Assembly: GCA_029983575.1 (NCBI GenBank) | Contig: JASBZE010000007.1 | Span: 1-37,269 of the forward strand | Direction of reading: 5' to 3' | Length of the DNA: 37,269 bases | Origin: Peptostreptococcaceae bacterium | GTDB taxonomy: Bacteria; Bacillota; Clostridia; Peptostreptococcales; Peptostreptococcaceae | In this document: in pieces, positions 8,022 to 16,335 of the stretch | Layout of the letters: each line of letters starts with the position of its first letter | How positions within the stretch are numbered: position 1 is the first letter of the stretch | The notes under the pieces: model-generated | The model's database searches: none | Seen by the model: only the letters and a program-made list of their open reading frames with translations | Told to the model about the DNA's origin: nothing | Program-made: the position numbers and the translations under genes

Positions 8022-8894
8022 TTAGTTTGCTTTAAATCCATATTTTTCATATACTTTTTTAGCTTTATCACCAGTTAGATCCTTGTATAGTTTTTCAACT
8101 AGCGCTGCCCTATCCTTATCGTCTTTTTTAGGTTTTATCTTAGCTATAGGATATGTGATCTTACCAGTTTTATCTATGCCAATCTCATTAACTATCTTGA
8201 CATTTTCATTTCTCTTAGCATCACTAACGTATGTAAAACCTACTTCTGTAGATTTTTCAGCAACTGCACTTAAAGAAGTACTTACATTTTCTTTTTCACT
8301 TATTGTAACTCCGCCAAGAGCTTCTCCTACTTCTTTACCAGGAATATTTTTGATAGTTTCCTTGTCTGTACTATCTGTTTTTAAAATTCCATCTGCAATC
8401 AAAGCCTTTCTTGTGTAGAATCCTGCTGGTACGCTACCATAAGGCAATGCTATACTCTTCGCTTGATTAACTGTAGCTAAGTCTTTAACAGGCCCGTCAT
8501 AATCCTTAGCTGCTATAATTGCCAACTGATTTTGAAGAAGATCCATTACGCTGTCTTTATCTAGCAGATCTTTATCTTTCAAAGCGTCCATTTCCTTAGT
8601 TGATGCGCTTAGGAATATATCACAGTCGAAACCTTCCTCGATTTGTGACTCTAACTTACCTGAGCTGTCAGCATTTACATTTACCTTAACATCTGGATTT
8701 TCTTTTTCAAAATCCTTTACTAATTCGCCTATCGCATCTGTCAAACTCGCTGCAATAAATAGATTAAGTTCTTTCTTTTCCACCTTAGCTTCCTCCTTTT
8801 TTGGCTCTTCTTTCTTTGAGCATCCACTTAGTGCTGTACCTATCGCTAAAGTCAAGGCCAGACATACTATTGATATTTTTCCTCCGAGTTTCAT
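8022..8894 (-). CDS. modA: Molybdate-binding lipoprotein ModA
   Basis: Substrate-binding protein that delivers molybdate to ModBC, anchored to the membrane as a lipoprotein. The lipobox ALSGC places the lipidated Cys at 25, followed by a Lys/Glu-rich linker. The mature protein has the ModA signature FIAASLTDA at about 46-54, CDIFLSAS, and the PYGSVPAGFYTR segment typical of oxyanion-binding ModA proteins. The start has AGGAGG eight bases upstream. The gene follows the MOSC-MogA fusion by 34 bases and leads the modABC part of the operon. Tungstate binding is an alternative, since ModA and TupA/WtpA cannot be fully separated by eye. Confidence 0.94.
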   Translation of the reverse strand: MKLGGKISIVCLALTLAIGTALSGCSKKEEPKKEEAKVEKKELNLFIAASLTDAIGELVKDFEKENPDVKVNVNADSSGKLESQIEEGFDCDIFLSASTKEMDALKDKDLLDKDSVMDLLQNQLAIIAAKDYDGPVKDLATVNQAKSIALPYGSVPAGFYTRKALIADGILKTDSTDKETIKNIPGKEVGEALGGVTISEKENVSTSLSAVAEKSTEVGFTYVSDAKRNENVKIVNEIGIDKTGKITYPIAKIKPKKDDKDRAALVEKLYKDLTGDKAKKVYEKYGFKAN

Positions 8895-8928
8895 TTGTTT
8901 TTCCTCCTGTTTTAAAATTTTAGATTTT

Positions 8929-9864
8929 TTATTTTATGGCACATTCAGTTGCTGTACCTTTTAAAATCTCCAATCCATGACCGAGGTTTGGTAGAAGAAA
9001 CTCTAAGGATTCGCTAACGGCCTTAGGACTTCCCGGCAAGTTTATGATCAGAGTGTTGTTTCTGATTCCACTTACAGCCCTACTAAACATCGCCCTCTTA
9101 GTGTATTGCATTGAATAAGCTCTTATAGCTTCTGAAATTCCATTTGCCATTCTCTGACATACGGCATTAGTCGCTTCAGGTGTTACATCTCTTTTTGAAA
9201 AACCGGTGCCACCAGTCGTTATAATCAGATTTACCTGTCTTTGATCTGCTAGTCTAATGAGTTGTCTCTCAATAATTTCCTGTTCGTCCGGTATTATAAT
9301 TTCTTCTTTTACGATAAAATTACTCTCAGTTAATTCCTTTGTTATTATAGGTCCACTAGTATCTTCTCTTTTTCCTGCTGAACCCTTGTCACTAACTGTG
9401 ATTACAGCTGCTGTCAAAGGTCTATCAGGGCCTGGGGCAATCATTTTAACCTCATCGCCTACTTTGATTTCTCCCCCTCTTATAACTTCGGTAAAGACAC
9501 CCTCCCTAGGCATTATACAATCTCCAACAGCGTGGTATATTGCACAATGTGAGTGACATTCCTTACCTATCTGACTTAATTCCAACAAAGCGTCACCTAT
9601 TTGAAACCTCGTACCGACAGGCATATTTCTAAAATCAAACTCGTCGATTATTATATTTTCTCCAAATGCCCCAAAATCTACATTAGCACCTTTTTTTCGA
9701 AATTCCTCAATCTTATCATAAGACAGAAGACTTACTTGACGATGCCATTTCCCAGCGTGGGCATCATTTTCTATCCCGAAGTCTTCTATCAATCTAGCGC
9801 TTGGAACCTCGCTTTTTTGAGTTCCTTTTTTCTCGCTAATACATATTCCAATGATTTTTGCCAT
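8929..9864 (-). CDS. MOSC-MogA fusion, molybdenum cofactor protein
   Basis: Two-domain protein. Residues 1-142 form a MOSC domain with the conserved Cys-bearing stretch GKECHSHCAIY at 100-110, a fold linked to sulfur or metal-sulfur carrier roles in the molybdenum cofactor. Residues 146-311 form a MogA/MoaB-type domain with VSDKGSAGKREDTSG at 157-171, TTGGTG at 216-221 and DVTPE at 226-230, which adenylylates molybdopterin before metal insertion. The ATG has AAGGAAT upstream. It follows moaA by 57 bases and precedes modA. Such fusions are known in anaerobic Firmicutes. The fusion suggests that metal insertion and a sulfur step are handled together. Confidence 0.93.
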   Translation of the reverse strand: MAKIIGICISEKKGTQKSEVPSARLIEDFGIENDAHAGKWHRQVSLLSYDKIEEFRKKGANVDFGAFGENIIIDEFDFRNMPVGTRFQIGDALLELSQIGKECHSHCAIYHAVGDCIMPREGVFTEVIRGGEIKVGDEVKMIAPGPDRPLTAAVITVSDKGSAGKREDTSGPIITKELTESNFIVKEEIIIPDEQEIIERQLIRLADQRQVNLIITTGGTGFSKRDVTPEATNAVCQRMANGISEAIRAYSMQYTKRAMFSRAVSGIRNNTLIINLPGSPKAVSESLEFLLPNLGHGLEILKGTATECAIK

Positions 9865-9921
9865 TTTCTATTCCTTCCCGTCTGAGTGGCTACTGACTTT
9901 GTAGTAACTATATCTATACTA

Positions 9922-10887
9922 TTAACCACCAATTTTGGACATATTCTTAACTTCTGTTATGCCGTCCATTTCTTCAAAACAATGTTTCTCAGGTTTATCG
10001 AGAATACTTTCTATCAACATTTCACGAACCTTTTTAACATCGTTATTTCTCAAAGCCTCTTTTAAGCTTATTTTTTTATCAAAACACAAACATGATTTTA
10101 TATCACCAGTAGAAGTCATCCTTATCCTATTACACGAATCACAAAACTTACCGTGAATAGCGCTTATAAATCCTATACTCCCTAAAAATCCATCGACTCT
10201 ATAATACTTTGCAGGTCCATACCCATGTTTCTTATCATCGATATCGACGTTTTCAAAAGACTCCTTAAGTATCTTTACAAGCTCATCATTTGATATAAGC
10301 ATTGACTTAGCACCTAAACCAATAGGCATCATCTCAATAAATCTCACGTCAATCGGATATTTTTTCGCAAGAGATATAAGATCAAAAAAATCGTCTTTAA
10401 AGTTCTCGTCGTGTAAAACGGAATTTATCTTTACCTTTAGACCTCTATCAATCGATTTTTTAATAGCTTCAAATACCCTGTCCAACTCGTCAAATCCAGT
10501 TATTTCTTTATATTTTTCCCTATTTATGGTATCTAGACTTATGTTTATGGATTTTACTCCTGAACTTATAAGTCTATCTAACTGTTCTGTCAAAAGTACT
10601 CCATTAGTAGTTAGGGTGACCTCATTTACACCATCTATGGAGTATATTTTTTCAATAAGATCTGGGCAATTTTTCCTGACGAGTGGTTCTCCTCCCGTTA
10701 TTTTAAAATTTACTATCCCAAGTCCTACTGCCTCCCTACATACTTTAACAATTTCATCGAAGGTCAAAATATCATCGTGAGAACAGAGGTCTATGCCATC
10801 TGGCATACAATACCTACACCTGAGATTGCATCTGTCTGTGATTGAAATCCTCATATAATCAATATTTCTATCAAACGAATCAATCAA
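9922..10887 (-). CDS. moaA: GTP 3',8-cyclase MoaA
   Basis: Radical SAM enzyme that starts molybdopterin synthesis from GTP. Counting from the TTG at 10887, the N-terminal radical SAM cluster is Cys20, Cys24, Cys27 (CNLRCRYC), followed by the TGGEPLVR stretch. The second 4Fe-4S cluster uses Cys249, Cys252 and Cys266 (CDSCNRIRMTSTGD). The chain ends in Gly-Gly, which MoaA needs for activity. The open frame extends to a TTG at 10908 overlapping moaC, but MoaA proteins normally begin M-x-D-x-F-x-R, matching the TTG at 10887 (LIDSFDRN), so that start is preferred. Its partner moaC is immediately upstream. Confidence 0.95.
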   Translation of the reverse strand: MIDSFDRNIDYMRISITDRCNLRCRYCMPDGIDLCSHDDILTFDEIVKVCREAVGLGIVNFKITGGEPLVRKNCPDLIEKIYSIDGVNEVTLTTNGVLLTEQLDRLISSGVKSINISLDTINREKYKEITGFDELDRVFEAIKKSIDRGLKVKINSVLHDENFKDDFFDLISLAKKYPIDVRFIEMMPIGLGAKSMLISNDELVKILKESFENVDIDDKKHGYGPAKYYRVDGFLGSIGFISAIHGKFCDSCNRIRMTSTGDIKSCLCFDKKISLKEALRNNDVKKVREMLIESILDKPEKHCFEEMDGITEVKNMSKIGG

Positions 10888-10895
10888 AATAATCT

Positions 10896-11369
10896 CTACC
10901 TTTCCCAAACTCCACTTTTCCCGCCGGTCTTTTTCATCATCTTAACATCTGAAATCTCCATAGATTTGTCAACTGCCTTACACATATCATAAATCGTAAG
11001 CAGGCAAATATTGACTCCAGTTAGAGCCTCCATTTCAACCCCTGTCTTTCCGACAGTTTTTGCTGTACATTTAGCGATTATTTTAAACTCCGATTCAATC
11101 ATAGAAAAGTCTATCTCTACCTTACTCAAATTCAATATGTGACATAGAGGTATGAGTTCAGAAGTTTTCTTCGCTCCCATAATCCCAGCAACTCTAGCAA
11201 TACCAAGGACATCGCCTTTTTTCATGGAGCCTTCTCTAACCTTATTAAAACATTCCTCCGACATCTTTATACTTCCTACAGCAATGGCCTCCCTATGTGT
11301 TTCATCTTTATGACTGACATCGACCATTATTGCGTTTCCATCCTTATCAAAATGTGTAAAACTGCTCAT
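10896..11369 (-). CDS. moaC: Cyclic pyranopterin monophosphate synthase MoaC
   Basis: Converts the MoaA product to cyclic pyranopterin monophosphate. The family signature KKTSELIPLCH and the later GVEMEALTGV block are present, with C-terminal KKTGGKSG. The ATG at 11369 has GAGGAG seven bases upstream and gives the usual length of 157 residues and the usual start (FTHFDKDGNAIMVDVS). The longer open frame to 11417 is not used. It lies between the MoeA-like gene and moaA, so the first two enzymes of the pathway are coupled. Confidence 0.96.
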   Translation of the reverse strand: MSSFTHFDKDGNAIMVDVSHKDETHREAIAVGSIKMSEECFNKVREGSMKKGDVLGIARVAGIMGAKKTSELIPLCHILNLSKVEIDFSMIESEFKIIAKCTAKTVGKTGVEMEALTGVNICLLTIYDMCKAVDKSMEISDVKMMKKTGGKSGVWER

Positions 11370-11385
11370 ATTAATGCTCCTCGAT

Positions 11386-12432
11386 CTATCTTCCGAAAGT
11401 ACACTTTGGAAATACACACGTATCGCACTCTAGACACAGTCCGCCCTCGCCTAGATCTGCCAATTCATCCGCGGTAACTTCATCATCTGCCATAACCCTA
11501 GGGAGAATCAAGTCAAATATCGTCCTCTTTGAATACATTACACAACCGGGAAGTCCAAGCACAGGTATATTTCTTCCTTCATCTGCCTTATTGTAGTATG
11601 AAATCAAAAACATAGCTCCAGGCAAAACCGGTGAACCATATGAAATTATATTAGCGCCTGTATTTTTTATGGCTAGAGGAGTTTTATCATCTGGGTCAAC
11701 GCTCATACCACCTGTACAGACTACCATATCCGCACCCTTATCTATTAGTTCAATTATTGCTTTTGTAACCTTCTTATCGTCGTCATCCAGAACTATATTT
11801 TCAAATAGTTCTCCTCCAAACTCAGATATCTTATCGATTATTACTGGAGTAAACGTATCTTTTATCCTTCCGTAATAAACCTCGTTTCCCGTTGTAACTA
11901 TACCTACTTTCTTACCTTTAAATTTCTTAATTTCAAAAATAGGCTTACCACCAGTCAATTTATTGACTTTCTCTTTCACGTCAAGCATTTTTTCCTCTTC
12001 AATCATAAGTGGAATAATTCTCGTACCAGCTATTTTCTCTCCCTTTACAACAGGAAAATTTCCGTGAATACTAGCTATCATCATCTGTCCATAAGAATTG
12101 ACCAACTTCAATGCTTCCTTGTTTATCTTTAAAAGTCCATGACAATTAGCCGATATATTAATCTTTCCTTCCTTTGCCTCGGACCTATTCATATTTTCGT
12201 TTAGACATAGTGAACATAGCACTTCTGCTGCATCATTTTCGTGCATAATTCCCTCTTTGTTCTCCCATACGTATATATTGTCCTTACCTACGCTTAAAAG
12301 AACGGGAATATCTTCTTCAGTTATCACATGTCCCTTTCTAAATACTGTATCTTTTTTTACACCCTTTATTATTTGTGTAATGTCGTGACACAGAACAGAA
12401 CCCACTGCATCAACAGTTTTAATTACTTTCAT
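11386..12432 (-). CDS. MoeA-like molybdopterin-binding protein with Cys-rich tail
   Basis: The molybdopterin-binding (MoCF) domain lies at about 170-310, with VGIVTTGNEV, CTGGMSVDPDDKTP and PGAMF / LPGC. It is shorter than MoeA (349 against about 400 residues) and its N-terminal half differs from the MoeA domains. The last 16 residues carry four cysteines (CLECDTCVFPKCTFGR), an unusual tail that could bind a metal or accept sulfur. ATG 12432 is chosen because the protein then begins MKVIKTVDAVGSVLCHDI. The upstream ATG at 12453 lacks a ribosome binding site. It overlaps the xdhC end. The likely role is molybdate insertion or cofactor handling for the hydroxylase, by context. Confidence 0.88.
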   Translation of the reverse strand: MKVIKTVDAVGSVLCHDITQIIKGVKKDTVFRKGHVITEEDIPVLLSVGKDNIYVWENKEGIMHENDAAEVLCSLCLNENMNRSEAKEGKINISANCHGLLKINKEALKLVNSYGQMMIASIHGNFPVVKGEKIAGTRIIPLMIEEEKMLDVKEKVNKLTGGKPIFEIKKFKGKKVGIVTTGNEVYYGRIKDTFTPVIIDKISEFGGELFENIVLDDDDKKVTKAIIELIDKGADMVVCTGGMSVDPDDKTPLAIKNTGANIISYGSPVLPGAMFLISYYNKADEGRNIPVLGLPGCVMYSKRTIFDLILPRVMADDEVTADELADLGEGGLCLECDTCVFPKCTFGR

Positions 12433-13447
12433 ATCTATCTTTTGCCCTTTCATTTATTAATTGTGCCGCTATACTGATAGCGATCTCTGCAGGTGTTTCA
12501 GCATCCATTGGAATTCCTATAGGAGCCGTTATCCTAGCTAAATCTTCATCGACGTAACCGTCATTTCTAAGCCTATCCATAACGCTTGCAGTCTTCTTTC
12601 TACTTCCGATTACTCCAATATATCTAGCTGGTGTTTTTAAAACCTGTCTCTGGATTGTATAGTCGTCCTTATGACCTCTAGTCATTATACATATATAGTC
12701 GTTTTTTGTAATTTCCTTACATACCTCAGATAGGTCTTGCATATCGACAATCCTAGTTGACACAACTCCTTCAAAAAGTTCTTTCTTTGCAAAATCCTCC
12801 CTGTCTTCTAGCACAATACAGTCAAATCCTATTCTGTGAAGTGTAGGTACTAGTTGTTGAGCCACGTGTCCTCCACCAAAGACATATACAATTTCGCTCA
12901 TGTTTATCTGCTCTACATAGTAAGTTTTTCCTTCTATCTCGTACTTTCTAGCCTTACCATCAAGGTTTTCCTTTATCTCATTTGGAACGTCCATATACAA
13001 ACTTTTTCCATCGGCGTAAATAATATCCATTGAAGATTGGTCGCCCTCTGTAATGTCCATAATTAGCCAAAGTTCCTCTTTTCTTTCAAAAGAATCCAAG
13101 ATTTTCTTGATCACATTTTTCAAAACTTCGTCATCACTTGACATATACTGAAAGAAACAAGCTACATCACCGCCACAAATCATACCGAGATCTTGTATTT
13201 CATTTTTTCTAAGCGTGTATCTCTCGTTAAATGATTTCTTTGTTTTTAGCACTTCTTGAGCTTTTTGTTGACATAGATACTCTACGGCACCTCCTCCTAT
13301 AGTACCGTAAATTCTGCCTCTTTCCCCGACGATCATCCTCGCCCCGGCTCCCCTTGGAGTTGAACCAGAGCTTGCGGTAACGCTAACCATAGTAACGTCA
13401 TTGCCCGCATTTATCTCCTCACTCAATAATTCAAAAAATTTTTTCAT
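12419..13447 (-). CDS. xdhC: XdhC-family molybdenum cofactor chaperone
   Basis: XdhC/CoxF-type protein that binds the molybdenum cofactor, helps its sulfuration and inserts it into xanthine dehydrogenase-type enzymes. The N-terminal XdhC domain has SSGSTPRGAGA at 26-36, GTIGGGAVE at 48-56 and MICGGDV at 89-95. The C-terminal Rossmann domain begins near 186 with VYVFGGGHVAQ. The ATG has AGGAG five bases upstream. It overlaps the MoeA-like gene by 14 bases. It matches the three-gene hydroxylase next door, which would need exactly this maturation factor. Confidence 0.95.
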   Translation of the reverse strand: MKKFFELLSEEINAGNDVTMVSVTASSGSTPRGAGARMIVGERGRIYGTIGGGAVEYLCQQKAQEVLKTKKSFNERYTLRKNEIQDLGMICGGDVACFFQYMSSDDEVLKNVIKKILDSFERKEELWLIMDITEGDQSSMDIIYADGKSLYMDVPNEIKENLDGKARKYEIEGKTYYVEQINMSEIVYVFGGGHVAQQLVPTLHRIGFDCIVLEDREDFAKKELFEGVVSTRIVDMQDLSEVCKEITKNDYICIMTRGHKDDYTIQRQVLKTPARYIGVIGSRKKTASVMDRLRNDGYVDEDLARITAPIGIPMDAETPAEIAISIAAQLINERAKDRYESN

Positions 13448-13594
13448 CTTAACTCCTATTTAGTTTGTTCTATACTCTTTGATTTCACTTTTTGATTACC
13501 CTGGTTTTTGTGATTTTCATATTCCGTATTTATGTATTCGTTTTTTATCGGTTTTTTATCACCCTTTTATTTTATCATAACAGCGCAAATTTTT

Positions 13595-14158
13595 TTAGTC
13601 TTCAGGAACAATTCCATATTCTAAACATTTAAAACTTCCATTTTCAAATTCAAAGCAATTATAACAGGCATATGGCTGTCTAAGAGCTCTTGAAGTTCTA
13701 ACGTCTTTTCCTAAAATTTTCGCCACGAATGCGCAGTTTACACCCGCATGAGACACGCAAATAACATCCCCCTCAGTTTTTTCTAAAATATTAATAAGCG
13801 TGTATTCAAACCTTTTCAAGGCATCTTCACGCTTCTCACCATCACTGGGTTCATCTCCCAACTCCTTGACGATATCTTTAAGGGGAACTCCTTCCCAAGC
13901 CCCCATGTATATTTCCATCAAGCCATCTTCTAAAACAATTTCCTCATCATTATTAGAAAGTATTTTTGCAGTACTAACACATCTACTGAGAGGACTTGAG
14001 AAAATATTCCCTATCTTTTTATCAGAAAAAAATTTTCTAAGTTTTTCGCTTTCTTTTATTCCTTTTTCTCCGATATCTATATCGGTCCTACCGATACACA
14101 GTTTTTTACCATCAGGAAAGTTGGGGGTTGCATGCCTAACAAGATATAATTTTCTCAT
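13595..14158 (-). CDS. Histidine phosphatase-family protein
   Basis: Phosphoglycerate mutase-like phosphatase (alpha-ribazole phosphatase/CobC size class). The catalytic Arg-His pair is LVRHAT at 6-11, with SSPLSRC near 55-60 and the second active-site His in VSHAG at 136-140. The start ATG 14158 has GAGGGTG about ten bases upstream; the frame's TTG at 14164 is less likely. It lies seven bases after the MobA-like gene and about 150 bases before xdhC with no clear terminator between, so it belongs to the molybdenum operon. In that setting a role in removing a phosphate from a nucleotide or cofactor intermediate is plausible, but the substrate is unknown. No cobalamin genes are present to support CobC. 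Confidence 0.88.
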   Translation of the reverse strand: MRKLYLVRHATPNFPDGKKLCIGRTDIDIGEKGIKESEKLRKFFSDKKIGNIFSSPLSRCVSTAKILSNNDEEIVLEDGLMEIYMGAWEGVPLKDIVKELGDEPSDGEKREDALKRFEYTLINILEKTEGDVICVSHAGVNCAFVAKILGKDVRTSRALRQPYACYNCFEFENGSFKCLEYGIVPED

Positions 14159-14165
14159 AAGCAAA

Positions 14166-15110
14166 CTACACCCTCAATCCCATTGCAAAATATTTTTTAT
14201 ATAACTTATCTAATTCAGAATTCATCTCATCCATTAGTTTGGAGTAGTTTTCGACGAGTCGTATGCCCTCTTTTGTGAGGGTTGAACCTCCCCCGCCTGC
14301 TCCTCCAGCTCTTTTTTCCACTACTAAAAAACCAAGCTCCCACTCGATATCTTTGATGATCTTACTTCCCTTTGAATAGGAAATTCCCACACTTGAACAA
14401 GCCTGCTGTATAGACTTCTTTGAATCTATATTTCTCAAAAGCCTATACGCAGTCTCATCAAAAAATATCTCTCTAGCTTTTAGCTTGACTTCAACCTGAG
14501 GGCTTATTGGATATCCCTCTCCTCTTTGATAATTCCATTCTATGAGTTCAGTGTATTCCTCGGGCGTATCAATATCGAAATATACTGCCTCATCATCAAC
14601 ATCAACATTTGTTATAGGAGAAGTATAGGCTTCCATCGCACCTCGAAGTCCGTTTTTTCCACTATAACTGCTAAGAGATTTAGCGAACTCATTGGTTACT
14701 ATTATTGGATGTCCAGGCTGACCCTTGTAAGTCGTCCTAACTAATTCCGCATCAACACTCAAAACCTTCTCTAATGTTTCTTCTAATATGGCAGGTAAAT
14801 CCATAGGCATAATTAATATCCGATCGCACAAATTCACTATATCATTTACACCCAGGACAACAGAATCAAACATTTGCGTTTCAGTGTACTTTTCATTTTT
14901 CACATATCTGATATCGTCATAATATATGCTTTTCTTTAACTCATCAGATTTGTGACCGACAACAACAGTAATGGGACTAATGTTTAATTTTTTCAACTTG
15001 CTGATAGTGTGATTAGCAACTGTAGAATCCCTAAATGGCAGTGAAGGTTTAAAAGCCTTCATTCTAGATGATAATCCAGCCGCAACTATAACAGCTCCCG
15101 TCTTTTTCAT
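14166..15110 (-). CDS. MobA/MocA-like nucleotidyltransferase fused to ModE-like DNA-binding domain
   Basis: Residues 1-195 form a nucleotidyltransferase domain. The nucleotide-binding loop is VIVAAGLSSRM at 7-17, with the metal-binding Asp in MPMDLP at 101-106, GHP at 133-135 and FDIDTPEEY at 178-186, as in enzymes that attach CMP or GMP to molybdopterin. Residues 205-300 form a winged helix of the ModE N-terminal type, with KARE.F, a helix-turn-helix, and the Gly-rich hairpin GGAGGGGSTLT near 269-279. One chain thus combines cofactor modification and probable DNA binding. The ATG has GAGG three bases upstream, close but usable. It is the first gene behind a strong promoter and probably leads the whole operon down to modC. 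Cytosine rather than guanine specificity would fit the hydroxylase but is inferred. Confidence 0.9.
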   Translation of the reverse strand: MKKTGAVIVAAGLSSRMKAFKPSLPFRDSTVANHTISKLKKLNISPITVVVGHKSDELKKSIYYDDIRYVKNEKYTETQMFDSVVLGVNDIVNLCDRILIMPMDLPAILEETLEKVLSVDAELVRTTYKGQPGHPIIVTNEFAKSLSSYSGKNGLRGAMEAYTSPITNVDVDDEAVYFDIDTPEEYTELIEWNYQRGEGYPISPQVEVKLKAREIFFDETAYRLLRNIDSKKSIQQACSSVGISYSKGSKIIKDIEWELGFLVVEKRAGGAGGGGSTLTKEGIRLVENYSKLMDEMNSELDKLYKKYFAMGLRV

Positions 15111-15168
15111 AGCCTCACCCTCAAACCAATGTTTTACCGTTCGTTTTTTTATTCTCTAACGCTTTTTA

Positions 15169-15197
15169 ATTATAACACGAACAGGTTAAAATGTAAA
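15169..15197 (-). promoter_or_regulatory. Strong promoter of the molybdenum cofactor operon
   Basis: TTTACA (15192-15197) and TATAAT (15169-15174) are 17 bases apart with an extended TG. This is close to a perfect housekeeping promoter, about 60 bases upstream of the MobA-ModE fusion gene. Inverted AACGCT half-sites flank it (15159-15164 and 15206-15211), leaving room for a regulator. Confidence 0.75.
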
Positions 15198-15549
15198 TAT
15201 ATTTTAGCGTTTTAATACCTACTTCTTATTATTTCTTAGCCAAGTAACTCTTATTACTTCTAGGCTTAAAATCCAATTTTATTACCATTACTTTAGACCT
15301 ATTTACCGTTGTTTTCTATTCTGTATTTTTCTTTATGCCTTTATCTATCGTCTTGAGCTGTATCCTTGTACTTTTACCTAACTTTTTGTGTCTTTGTGCT
15401 TTCGTCTTTATTCTTTTCTCTATTTTTACTTTTTTTGAACTTGTTTTTCTGAGCTTTTTATTTCTCAATACTTTCTAAGTTTCTCAATACTTTCTAAGTT
15501 TCTCAATAAAAAACTCATTCATTCTTAATGCACCAAGCTTAATTTTCAA
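15198..15549. other. Non-coding gap between dapB and the molybdenum operon
   Basis: About 350 bases without a convincing gene on either strand. The plus strand is strongly pyrimidine-rich (minus transcript purine-rich). A weak hairpin, AAGTAA/TTACTT with outer AGCC/GGCT, lies near 15238-15266 without a T-run. Two and a half direct repeats lie at 15461-15509. No clear terminator for dapB was found. Confidence 0.5.
15461..15509. repeat. 19-bp tandem direct repeat, 2.5 copies
   Basis: The 19-base unit TTTCTCAATACTTTCTAAG occurs exactly twice in a row (15461-15479, 15480-15498), followed by a third partial copy to 15509. It lies in the gap behind dapB and has no coding potential. Confidence 0.9.
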
Positions 15550-16305
15550 TTACTCGAGGACATCTTTCATAGAGAAAAGTCCTTTTTCCTTGCCTTTTAG
15601 AAATTCTAGTGCCTGAAGTGCCCCATTAGAAAAAGATTTATCTGATTCAGCATGGTGACTTAAAGTTATTACCTCGTTATTTCCAGCAAAAATAACATCG
15701 TGATCGGAAATTATGGTTCCGCCCCTAACCGAATGAAATCCCACTTCATTTGGTTTTCTCTTAGACTCGAGCCCAGTCCTTGCGTAATTTTCAAATAGCT
15801 CAGGATTAGACTCCTTCATAGAGTTGAATATCATCTTTGAAGTTCCACTTGGGGCGTCTTCTTTTCTATTGTGGTGTTTTTCAACTATTTCAATATCAAA
15901 ACCCTTTAGCTGTTTAGCAGCTAACTTCACTAAGTCCAACAGAACGTTAACTCCAAACCCCGTATTGTGAGATAGCAATATAGGAATTGAAATAGATGCC
16001 TCTTTTACCTTTAACTCATCATCTTCGCTAAATCCGGTAGTTCCAATTACGAGAGGTATTTTCTTATTAAGACAGTACTCAAGACATGAATCTAGATTTT
16101 CCCTATTTGAAAAATCTATCACTCCATCGCATTTTTCCTTGGAGTTCAGTATATTTTTATATACCTTGACTCCATTAAAATCATCTCCCGTTTCACTAGC
16201 TGATCTTGAAACGCCAAACGCAACTGTGTGATCTTTTGATTCACTCACAGATTCATAATTCGATTTACCTAATTTACCATAAAAACCTACAATTGCAACC
16301 TTCAT
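15550..16305 (-). CDS. dapB: 4-hydroxy-tetrahydrodipicolinate reductase DapB
   Basis: NAD(P)H-dependent reductase of the lysine/diaminopimelate pathway. The nucleotide-binding N-terminus is MKVAIVGFYGKLGKS and the second motif is VIGTTG at 86-91. The catalytic segment VEKHHNRKEDAPSGT is near 141-155, with the His pair at 144-145 and Lys148. It has 251 residues, the usual length. The ATG at 16305 has GGGAG eight bases upstream; the earlier ATG at 16320 is not needed. It follows tgt by about 30 bases. No other lysine gene is in the window, so it stands apart from its pathway. Confidence 0.95.
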   Translation of the reverse strand: MKVAIVGFYGKLGKSNYESVSESKDHTVAFGVSRSASETGDDFNGVKVYKNILNSKEKCDGVIDFSNRENLDSCLEYCLNKKIPLVIGTTGFSEDDELKVKEASISIPILLSHNTGFGVNVLLDLVKLAAKQLKGFDIEIVEKHHNRKEDAPSGTSKMIFNSMKESNPELFENYARTGLESKRKPNEVGFHSVRGGTIISDHDVIFAGNNEVITLSHHAESDKSFSNGALQALEFLKGKEKGLFSMKDVLE

Positions 16306-16335
16306 ACTATCATCTCCCATTTTTTATAGCATATC

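Noticed and set aside
13448..13594. Separate promoter or molybdenum cofactor riboswitch before xdhC
   Set aside because: No good -35/-10 pair and no recognisable conserved riboswitch core; only a short GTTTTTTATC direct repeat was seen.
13595..14158. Histidine phosphatase as CobC of cobalamin synthesis
   Set aside because: No cobalamin gene is nearby; it sits in a molybdenum operon and size alone does not identify CobC.
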